From Microgenomates group bacterium (GTDB taxonomy: Bacteria > Patescibacteriota > Microgenomatia > UBA1400 > PJMF01), in contig WRMU01000014.1 of assembly GCA_009776965.1 (NCBI GenBank), positions 1 through 16,538 of the forward strand: DNA of 16,538 bases, read 5' to 3'. Shown here piece by piece: positions 6,096 through 14,600 of this stretch (its first letter is position 1; each line of letters begins with the position of its first letter). The position numbers were made by a program, and so were the translations under genes. Below the pieces are notes generated by a model. The model saw nothing but the letters and a program-made list of their open reading frames with translations, did not search any database and was not told where the DNA came from.

Positions 6096-8432
6096 ATGTC
6101 AGAGACTAGCGGGTTTTTATCGGATATCATTTTAGTCATTTGCTTATTTGTCGGTACTCTTGCCGTCCTAGTTGGTTTGGTTTTTCTCATTCTTGCCTTC
6201 ATCAAAAATCTCCAGAAAGAAAAATACGCCCTCAATTTTGTCACCCTCCTCATTCGCCTCCCCAAAGACAACGAAGTCAAAATTGAGGCTGCCGAGCAGA
6301 TGTGGACTGCCCTCCATGCCCTCAAACAAGAAACCCTCCATAGCCTTTTCAAAAGCGAAGACATTATTAGTTTTGAGATTATTGCCCAAAAAGAAGACAT
6401 TGCTTTCTATATTGCCTGCCCCAAACATCTGCGCGATCTTATTGAAAAACAAATCCATGCCGCCTATCCCGAAGCCGACATCGACGCTGTTCCCGAAGTT
6501 AATATTTTTGATGATAAGGGACGCGTGGCCACTGCCCATCTGCAGCTCCAGCACGGCGATAATTATCCTATCCAGACTTATACCGACCTTCCTGTTGACG
6601 GCCTTAATGGCATCACCTCCGCCCTTTCCAAAATGGGGGACGGCGAAGCAGCCATGATTCAATTTATTCTCCAACCCGAAGGCACTCGCTGGCAGGAAAA
6701 ATCCCTCCGCCAAGTGCATAGCGCCCGCGACCTCCCTTCCGATCCCGAAGAAAAGAAAAAGACCACCCCTTCCGATCCCAAACTTCTCGATAGCCAACAA
6801 ACCAAAACCGAAAAACTTGGTTGGCGCGTCAATCTCCGCCTCGTGGTCAATGCCCCCACCATGGACATCGCTCAGTCCTATCTCACCAATATCATTTCCT
6901 CATTCGTCCAATTCACTTCCCAGTATAATGCTTTTGTTAAAAAAGTCCCCCTTCTCAAAAGAAGTTTCATGCGCAACTTCATTTATCGCTATGCCCCAGT
7001 TAATAAAAAGTTCGGTCGCAGCTTTATCCTCAATACCAAGGAACTCGCCACCATCCTTCATTTTCCCAATAAAGAAGTCGAGGTCCACCACATCCGCTTC
7101 CTCTATGCCAAAAACGCTCCCGCTCCCCGCGAAATCCCCACCTCTGGCCTGCGCGTTGGCAAATCCATCTATCGAGGTGAAGTTCGCGATATCTATATGA
7201 ACCTCGCCGATCGCCGCCGCCATATGTATATCATTGGTAAAACCGGCACCGGTAAATCTGAGTTCCTCAAAGATATGATTATGCAAGACATTGCTCAGGG
7301 TAGGGGAGTCTGCGCCATCGACCCTCATGGCGAGTTTGTTGAGGACATTCTCCAGATGCTTCCGCCCGAGCGCGCCGAAGATGTCATTTATTTTAATCCT
7401 TCCGACCTCGATCGGCCCATGGGTATGAATATGATGGAAGCCGACACCGAAGAACAAAAACATTTTGTGGTTTCCAGCGTCATCGGCCTCATGTATAAGC
7501 TTTACGACCCCCATCGCACCGGCATCATCGGTCCGCGTTTCGAGCATGCCATTCGCAATGCCATGCTCACCATCATGGCTCGCCCAGGCACCACTTTCAT
7601 CGAGTTGGTTCGCGCCCTCACTGACAGCAAATATGTCGAGGAAATCCTGCCTTCCGTCACCGATCCCATTGTCCGCCGCTACTGGACCGACCAAATGGCC
7701 CAAACTTCCGATTTTCATAAGTCCGAAGTCCTCGACTATATTGTTTCCAAGTTTGGCCGCTTCATCACCAACAAAACCATGCGTAATATCATCGGCCAGA
7801 GCGCTTCCTCCTTTAATTTCCGTCAAGCCATGGACGAGAAGAAAGTCATTCTCTGTAATTTAAGTAAGGGTATTTTAGGCGAGGAGGATGCCAAGTTTTT
7901 AGGGCTCATCCTCGTTCCCAAAGTCCTTACCGCGGCCATGAGCCGCCAAGATATCCCCATGGAGCAGCGCGAGGATTTTTTCCTCTATGTTGACGAGTTT
8001 CAAAACTACGCCACCGAAGACTTCGCCGTCATTCTCTCCGAGGCCCGCAAATATCGTCTCAACCTCATTGTCGCCAACCAATATATCGGCCAAATCGAAG
8101 AAGATGTCAAAAACGCCGTCTTTGGTAATGTCGGCACCATGATTTCCTTCCGCGTTGGTGTTACCGACGCCACCTATCTGGCTCATGAGTTTGCTCCAGT
8201 TTTCACCGAAACCGACCTCACCAATGTCGAAAAATACCATGTCTATATCAAAACCATCGTCAATAATGAGCCCGTACCCGCTTTTAGCATGAGTCTCGAA
8301 AAAGACATGAAGCAAGTTGAGGCGCTCATGAACCCCGAGTTAGCCGCTATGATCAAACAACTCTCTCGCTTCAAATATGGTCGCGATCGCGCCGAATTAG
8401 AACAAGAAATTGGCAAGCGCAGCAATTTATAG
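6096..8432 (+). CDS. Membrane-anchored VirB4/TraC-like (DUF87) P-loop ATPase
   Basis: The 778-residue protein has an N-terminal membrane helix (about 9-36), a region of about 300 residues without motifs I can name, and a HerA/FtsK-type motor domain from about 350. The Walker A motif is GKTGTGKSEF (381-390), AIDPHGEF (407-414) follows as usual in this class, and Walker B is FFLYVDEFQN (628-637, D633/E634). N661-Q662 sits where the family has its polar sensor residue. This pattern is typical of the VirB4/TraG/DUF87 ATPases that drive DNA or protein transfer. Here no relaxase, VirB6/8/10, pilin or other transfer gene is adjacent, so the substrate is unknown. DNA handling or a pilus-like export role are both possible. 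It uses C-ending codons (GCC, CTC, ATC), opposite to the minus-strand genes, as expected from the strand skew. Translation is probably leaderless. Confidence 0.85.
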   Translation: MSETSGFLSDIILVICLFVGTLAVLVGLVFLILAFIKNLQKEKYALNFVTLLIRLPKDNEVKIEAAEQMWTALHALKQETLHSLFKSEDIISFEIIAQKEDIAFYIACPKHLRDLIEKQIHAAYPEADIDAVPEVNIFDDKGRVATAHLQLQHGDNYPIQTYTDLPVDGLNGITSALSKMGDGEAAMIQFILQPEGTRWQEKSLRQVHSARDLPSDPEEKKKTTPSDPKLLDSQQTKTEKLGWRVNLRLVVNAPTMDIAQSYLTNIISSFVQFTSQYNAFVKKVPLLKRSFMRNFIYRYAPVNKKFGRSFILNTKELATILHFPNKEVEVHHIRFLYAKNAPAPREIPTSGLRVGKSIYRGEVRDIYMNLADRRRHMYIIGKTGTGKSEFLKDMIMQDIAQGRGVCAIDPHGEFVEDILQMLPPERAEDVIYFNPSDLDRPMGMNMMEADTEEQKHFVVSSVIGLMYKLYDPHRTGIIGPRFEHAIRNAMLTIMARPGTTFIELVRALTDSKYVEEILPSVTDPIVRRYWTDQMAQTSDFHKSEVLDYIVSKFGRFITNKTMRNIIGQSASSFNFRQAMDEKKVILCNLSKGILGEEDAKFLGLILVPKVLTAAMSRQDIPMEQREDFFLYVDEFQNYATEDFAVILSEARKYRLNLIVANQYIGQIEEDVKNAVFGNVGTMISFRVGVTDATYLAHEFAPVFTETDLTNVEKYHVYIKTIVNNEPVPAFSMSLEKDMKQVEALMNPELAAMIKQLSRFKYGRDRAELEQEIGKRSNL

Positions 8433-8438
8433 TATAAT
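8410..8438 (+). promoter_or_regulatory. Strong consensus promoter for the 151-residue gene, probably leaderless
   Basis: TTGGCA (8410-8415), a 17-bp spacer and a perfect TATAAT (8433-8438) lie over the last codons and stop of the ATPase gene. The ATG at 8447 follows after 8 nt. This is the best promoter match in the window and implies that the small gene is expressed independently of the ATPase. Confidence 0.7.
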
Positions 8439-8446
8439 AATTTTAT

Positions 8447-8902
8447 ATGCAAGACCGGCCCACCATCAAACAAAATTATTCTGCTACTTCCTCGAGGATT
8501 GCCACTCTTTTGGGCGACCTCGCTAAAATCCTCTACGACCAAGACAGATCTGCCGCTGAGAATATTCTCTCCGAACTAAAAAGCTTGTTTGCCCTAGAGC
8601 GCAATGTCCGCGGCGAGTTGCTCGCCCTCAAAGAAACAGAGCTTTCTGCCGCTCCGGAGCCAGATAGGCAATATCTCGCTCGCCTCACCAAAAGTTTCAG
8701 TACCCTCGACACTCTCCTAGGCGCTCTCTTTTATCATGCCAATAGCCCTTTCACCTACCAATGGCCAGAAGTCGAGCAATGGGCGGTTTGGGAAAATAAT
8801 ATTTCCGGCTTTAAGGAAACCATCCCTCTCGCTAGCAAGAAGTTTGTCGATCAACTAGCCGACTACTATGCCATGCTTGAGCGTATGGTGGACTACAACT
8901 GA
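8447..8902 (+). CDS. Uncharacterised 151-residue protein
   Basis: I do not recognise a family. The predicted protein is soluble, with no signal peptide or membrane segment, and appears mostly helical. A leucine/alanine-rich helical stretch spans about 15-65 (IATLLGDLAKILYDQ, then ENILSELKSLFALE), and an aromatic-rich section about 95-120 contains three tryptophans (QWPEVEQWAVWEN). A final helix follows (LADYYAMLERMV). Evidence for a real gene: a consensus promoter just before the ATG, the same C-ending codon style as the preceding ATPase gene, and no competing frame. It begins 14 nt after the ATPase stop and its TGA lies inside the end of the convergent P-type ATPase gene (10-bp tail-to-tail overlap). 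A role linked to the upstream ATPase is possible from position only. Confidence 0.75.
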   Translation: MQDRPTIKQNYSATSSRIATLLGDLAKILYDQDRSAAENILSELKSLFALERNVRGELLALKETELSAAPEPDRQYLARLTKSFSTLDTLLGALFYHANSPFTYQWPEVEQWAVWENNISGFKETIPLASKKFVDQLADYYAMLERMVDYN

Positions 8903-11607
8903 TTCTTCCTATATTTTCTATCCCGATAGCGCAAAGTGACTTTATAAATCTCTGCCAGAGGGATCATCCCTAATCCTATCCCCACCGCTAATAGCCACTG
9001 ATAGCCGTTTATGGAAGTAGTCCCCAGTGCAGTCTGCAGGGGCATGGCAGGCACCACTACCGGTATCACCACCAAAGCACAAGAGGCAATAAACGCCAAA
9101 TTGAGCCATTTATTCTTGAAGCAATGACCATTAAATATCGTCTCCATATGGCTATATAAATTATATCCCTGCACTGTTTCAATCGTTGCCAACACCAAAT
9201 AACTCATCGTCACACAAACAATTGGTTCAAGTCTCAATCCCCATAAACCCCCAAAATATACCGCCAAAACCAATACCGTCATGAATGCGCTATAGACCAA
9301 AATACTCTCGCCCGTGCGCCCCCGAAACAAACTTCCTCTGGTAATATTCGGCCCGCGCTGCATCACGTCTTTTTCTGCCTCCAGCGTTCCTAGGGCCAAT
9401 GCTGGCAGGGTATCCGTCACCAAATTGATCCATAATATCAAAATCGGATTAAAAAACAACAAATCTTTATACCCCAAAAATCCAATAATCACCGTCAGCA
9501 ATACCAGCTCAGATAAACTCAAGCACAATAAATAAATAAAGATTTTTTTAATATTGGCATAAGTGCGTCGCCCTTCCTCAACCGCGCTGACGATAGTAGC
9601 AAAGTTATCATCAGCCAACACAATATCCGCCACGCTTTTAGTGATGTCGGTGCCGGATATTCCCATGCCAATGCCCACGTCTGCCCCCTTAATACTCGCC
9701 GCGTCATTCGCCCCATCTCCCGTCATGGCCACCACCTTCTCCTTCCTTTGCCAAATATCCACAATTCTCACTTTATGCTCCGGATTAACCCGCGCATAAA
9801 CGCTATACTTGTCAATATTTTCCTGCAAATCCTCGTCGCTCATTTCGTCTAGTTCTGCCCCCGTCAAAATCTGGCTCTCATTTTCCATAATCCCAATTTG
9901 TTTGGCAATCGCCATCGCAGTTTCTCGATGATCTCCAGTAATCATCACCACCTTAATCCCTGCCTCCCTGCAGGCCTTAACACTTTCCCCGACTTCTTGC
10001 CGTGGCGGATCAATCATCCCCGCCAATCCCAAAAAAATCAGCCCATCTTCATCTTGGAAGGTAATTTTTTTCTCGTCAGTCCCCAGTGGTTTATAGGCAA
10101 AGGCCAATACTCGCAGGGAAGATCGCGCCAGCTTGCTAATTGTCTCCTCAATGTTTTTTTTGTCGTCATCAGCCAGCTCTCTTATTTTCCCGTCCTCCAA
10201 AATCCGCTTACATTTGGCTAAAACATTATTTCCCGCTCCCTTAGTATAAAGAATTGCCTCCTTGTCCGATCTATTGACCGTGCTCATCATTTTGCGTTGA
10301 TTATCAAAAGGCAACTCATCTATACGCTCCCTTTTTTCCTCTACATATTCCTTGCTATACCCAAAACAATGCGCGCAGTGCACTAGGGCAGTTTCTGTGG
10401 GGCTGCCCATAGTAGCTAAGCCCCCATTTTCATCTTTAGTCTGCACATCATTACAAAGCAGCATGCAGTCATTTAGAGCCCTAAAGCTCCCATTTTCGCG
10501 GTAACCATCAATTTGCGCCATATTATTTCCGTCAACTTCTAGCTCGCAAGGCAAGTATTTGCTGGGCACATAGATTTTTTGCACCGTCATTTTATTGAGC
10601 GTAATGGTGCCTGTTTTGTCGCTACAAATCACTTCCGTGCTCCCCAGCGTTTCCACAGCACTTAAATTACGAATAATGGCTTTGCGCTTGCTCATCCTCT
10701 GGGTGGCCAGCGCCATGGTAATCGAAGCGCAAATCGGCACCGCTTCCGGAACTGCACAAACCGCAATCGCAATGGTTAATATTAAGCTGGGGATAATTTC
10801 TTGTCCAATGACCAGCCGTGAGATAAAAATACCCACCGCAATAATCGAGACCGCAATAGCAATCACGCTCATCGTTTTATCCAAGCGTTTATTAAGCGGG
10901 GTCTGAGGAGGTTTTTGCTCATTAATATATTCGGCAATCCGCCCCATCTGAGTTTTCATTCCCGTCGCCACCACTATCCCCCTGCCTCGTCCATAAGTCA
11001 CCGTACTTCCCATCCATGCCATATTATGTTGATCACCCAACGCTGATCGCAACTCGCTCATCACCTCCATATTTTTTCTCACTGGTGCACTCTCGCCCGT
11101 CAGGACTGCCTCCTCAATTTGCAAACTAGCCACTTCTATCAGTCGCATATCAGCGCTCACAATACTCCCCGCCTCCAGCAAAACTATATCGCCCACCACC
11201 AAATCCTCAGTTTTTATTTCTTCTATTTCGCCCTCGCGCAACACTCGAGCGTATGGTTTAACTTCACCGTGCAGCGCTTCGATAGCTTTTGCCGCCTTAG
11301 TTTCTTGCGCAAACCCAATGGTCGCATTGAGTAATACCGCCACCAAAATCAGCATCGCGCTCACATATTCTTGCGGATTGTTTTCCATAATCGCAATAGT
11401 CAAACTCAAAGCAAAGGCCACCAGCAAGATCAAAACAATTAAATGTTTGAATTGTTTAAGAAAACGCACTATCTCCGGAGTTTTCTTGCCCTCTTGAATT
11501 AGATTCTTGCCATTTTCTCGCAGCCGCTCCTGTGCCTCCTGCGCCGTCAGTCCCTCATCGCCCGTTCCCGTCAGCTTTTTAACTTCCTCAACGGACTTAT
11601 TAAACAT
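8893..11607 (-). CDS. Ca2+-type (P2A-like) cation-transporting P-type ATPase
   Basis: This 904-residue pump has the complete type II layout: a cation-ATPase N-terminal domain (1-50), membrane helices M1/M2 (about 54-100), the actuator domain with TGES (170-173), M3/M4 (about 246-296), the phosphorylation motif SDKTGT (329-334, D330), the nucleotide domain with KGAGN (456-460), TGDHRET (557-563), the hinge TGDGANDA (629-636) and a C-terminal six-helix block. Ca2+-site residues of SERCA are matched in M4 (PEAVP 287-291, E288), M5 (E700) and M6 (NLVTD 728-732). The SERCA M8 glutamate appears to be replaced, so a single Ca2+ site is likely. The M4 motif is PEAVP rather than PEGLP. Calcium efflux is the best guess; another divalent ion is possible. 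The ATG overlaps the stop of the 1165-residue gene by 8 nt and has a GGAGG site inside that gene. Confidence 0.93.
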   Translation of the reverse strand: MFNKSVEEVKKLTGTGDEGLTAQEAQERLRENGKNLIQEGKKTPEIVRFLKQFKHLIVLILLVAFALSLTIAIMENNPQEYVSAMLILVAVLLNATIGFAQETKAAKAIEALHGEVKPYARVLREGEIEEIKTEDLVVGDIVLLEAGSIVSADMRLIEVASLQIEEAVLTGESAPVRKNMEVMSELRSALGDQHNMAWMGSTVTYGRGRGIVVATGMKTQMGRIAEYINEQKPPQTPLNKRLDKTMSVIAIAVSIIAVGIFISRLVIGQEIIPSLILTIAIAVCAVPEAVPICASITMALATQRMSKRKAIIRNLSAVETLGSTEVICSDKTGTITLNKMTVQKIYVPSKYLPCELEVDGNNMAQIDGYRENGSFRALNDCMLLCNDVQTKDENGGLATMGSPTETALVHCAHCFGYSKEYVEEKRERIDELPFDNQRKMMSTVNRSDKEAILYTKGAGNNVLAKCKRILEDGKIRELADDDKKNIEETISKLARSSLRVLAFAYKPLGTDEKKITFQDEDGLIFLGLAGMIDPPRQEVGESVKACREAGIKVVMITGDHRETAMAIAKQIGIMENESQILTGAELDEMSDEDLQENIDKYSVYARVNPEHKVRIVDIWQRKEKVVAMTGDGANDAASIKGADVGIGMGISGTDITKSVADIVLADDNFATIVSAVEEGRRTYANIKKIFIYLLCLSLSELVLLTVIIGFLGYKDLLFFNPILILWINLVTDTLPALALGTLEAEKDVMQRGPNITRGSLFRGRTGESILVYSAFMTVLVLAVYFGGLWGLRLEPIVCVTMSYLVLATIETVQGYNLYSHMETIFNGHCFKNKWLNLAFIASCALVVIPVVVPAMPLQTALGTTSINGYQWLLAVGIGLGMIPLAEIYKVTLRYRDRKYRKNQL

Positions 11608-14600
11608 TTACTATTGCCTCCATATCTCTCTTAAACTCCAGCAGATTCTGTTGGATGGCATGAATAATCATCCTCTCGCTCCCGCCTTGGATATTATAAT
11701 ATCCTCTGCGTTCCTTTTTTACCCCCCTATCAAACACCGATTGAAATCTCGCATCTCTGGGTGCTTCCTCCAGCGTTACTCCATTAAGTTTTGTATTATC
11801 CAAAATAGCACGCGCGTTCACCCTATCCCCACCACTTTTGCTACTAGGTTTGATAAACAAATTAGTTAATTGTGCCATCTGGTTCATCAATGTTCCGGCT
11901 TTATCTTGAAACAGATCTGTCTCATCAATATTCAATGTCGCCACTACCTCCCGTAACTGCTCCTCACCTCCCGCCACATCCTCAAAACGCTGTCTATTCC
12001 CCTCGCCCCGAAAATCCTCCGTCCCCACCCAAAATCCTCCTCTGTCTATATATCCACTCGTTTCATTCATCAAAAAGTTTTCATTATGGTCTTCAATCGC
12101 CTTTAGTGTTTTTTGCAATAAATCCAAGAAAACACTAATAATCTGTCGCTCCTTTTCATCTTCTATCTCCAGTTGCACATGCTTGCCTTGTATTATAAAC
12201 TCCCTGAACTCCTCCCAAGTTCGTGCCTCATTCAATTTTTTTCCGAATAGAGAGATATTTTCTTTATTCCTTTGCCATGTCTGCAAAGCAATGCCTCCAT
12301 AATAAGAGCTCAATACTACTCTCTCAAAAGGTTCCCAACTATCAATCGAAAAAACCCTAATCTCTGTCGCTTCGCCATTATTCTCAAACACCTTCTCCAC
12401 TCCATAACTTCTCTCTCGCGAATTTTGCCTTCGTCCTCCGCTCACCACATCTCCCACCACCTCCTTCCCCGCATTAACTCCCGCCCAATTACTCATCAAT
12501 AATATATTCTCCATAAAAAAAGTTAACTTATCCCGCGCATCAATGCCCGTCTCCCCGCCAATCGTCAGATGCATCCCCGTCGCCGCTTTCTCAAAGCCCT
12601 CCCTATTAAAGTTCAAATCAATAAATCCTGCCTCCTGCAATAAATACATCTCTAGTAGCATTAAGTATGGATTGTCTGTCGGATGCGTGGCGATTTCAAA
12701 CACCGCGTCGTTCCCTTGCCCTAGATTAACCTCATTAGCCAAGGTCTGCATATCGCCCTTCAAGTCTCGCTGATACTCTCGCTTATAATTATTCGCTAAA
12801 CTCTGCGTCATCTCATACTCCATTCCTATTGATGTCCTGCTTCCCTCTGGGACATTTTGTCTCTGATACTGCTCTAAAATCTTATCAAAATATTCCAAAT
12901 TTCTCGCCACATTCTCTAAATTTTCCGCCATCCCCAATTCCTCCATCCAGTCCTGATAGGCCACCAAACCAATAATTGTCTCCGCCTTACCATGCTGATT
13001 ATACTTTTCCCTAAAGCGCTCAATTCTTTCCGCAAATGGCTTCATCTCCGGGTAAATTTCTTGCATTTCCTCCATCAAGGCCCTGTCTTTCAATATCCCT
13101 AAAAATGTCAACCGCTCATTAAAGCACAGCCTAATCTCCTCCCAATTCCCTTCCTCTCCTTCCTGTTCTTTTCCCTTGGCCTGCCCATATTTAGTTAGCA
13201 AATCCCTCCTCGCCTCGTCCGAAAGTCCTTTCGTGGCCGTCAATACCACTCTAGGCTCTATATCACTCATCCTCTCCAATATTGTGCTGACTATTTTTTC
13301 CTCCACCCGTGTCAACTGCTCTTTATCCAAGCATGCCAATACCTCGGCAAATATTTCTACATTTTCTTGTCGTAGCCAATGGTCTAAGTGCTCTCCCGCT
13401 ATCTCTTGTATGCGCTCTTTTCCTAAAATATTCTCTTGCCCCAGTTGTTTACCCACTTCCTGCACTCTCGTAAAGCGCCTCAAGATAAAGCTATTCTCAT
13501 CAATAACTCTTCCGTCTAAAACTTCCTTCATCACCGCCCCAATCTCATTTTTTTCCTCCTCACTAAATTGACAAATTTCCTGCCAGTATTGCCAATTAAC
13601 CATCAAGAGTTTCAGCCCACCATCCAACCAAGAGGTATCTGTAAGTTTTTCCTTAAATTTCTGCTTCATTTCGCCAAATTCCTCGCCCAATACTTCCCTC
13701 GCCATCAATCCCAGTGTTCGCGCCTCCTGCTCCCTCCCCGCCATCCCCCTGCTCGTAAAACCAGAATACATTAACTCCTCCATCTTTCCTCTTAAATACA
13801 GCTTAAGCTCCCCTCCCATCTCCCTCATCCAAAAAGGCTTCATCTCCTGCCATCGCTCCTCACTCATACCATCCAAGAACATATTTATATTATTTACTAA
13901 TTTGCTCCTTATTTCCTCGTCAGTAAATCCTAGCACTTGTTGCATATTTGCTATCTCTTGTTGAAATTGCTCGCTGTTTAGCCTTTCAGCTCCGATAAGC
14001 TTCCATCTCTGTAGTAATAAAACCTCCCTCCCCATCTCGTTTCGTGCCTCATTCACTTGCCTGCTTTTTTCATCTAATAACATCTCCATGAAAGGCGCTA
14101 AATTTCTCTGACTAGATATAATGTTCTCTATATGTCTCGCCCTTTGTTGATTATCCTCCCCTTCTTCTTCCTCCTCACCCATTAAATAATCCAATAAAAT
14201 ACCCTCATGATCCCTCCCATCCCAGTCAAAGCCTTTAAATTGTCTTGCATATTCTTTAGTTCTTTCTCCAAATACCCCCTTCAGCTCCTTCTTACCCTCT
14301 TCCACTCTCTCTTTATCCGTCTGTGCCATCAAATCCTCTGTCAGCCACTTTATCACTCCTATTTCATCTAGCGCCACCTCCTTATGCTCTTCTCCTGCTC
14401 TGCGCATAATTAGCGCATCATAGCGATGATAACGACTTGGTAAAACTATTTTATTTCTCCCCCACATCCTCGCTTGAGTATTTAGCGGCAGAGATTGATA
14501 AACCTTTATACTTTTCTTCAAGCCATTAAACCGCTCATCTTCCACTTGGTTCATCACTTCCAAAAACCATTGCCAATCACTATCTCTACTATAAAAATCA

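Noticed and set aside
6900..7826. A 308-codon minus-strand open frame inside the VirB4-like ATPase gene
   Set aside because: It is antisense to the Walker A-containing region of a clear gene; no start signal or family features are present.
6096..8902. Calling this a type IV secretion or conjugation locus
   Set aside because: Only the ATPase is recognisable; no other transfer component is present in the window.
8903..8935. Possible terminator from CTATCCCGATAG near the convergent gene ends
   Set aside because: The stem is 5 bp with a 2-nt loop and no T-run, and lies inside the ATPase coding sequence.
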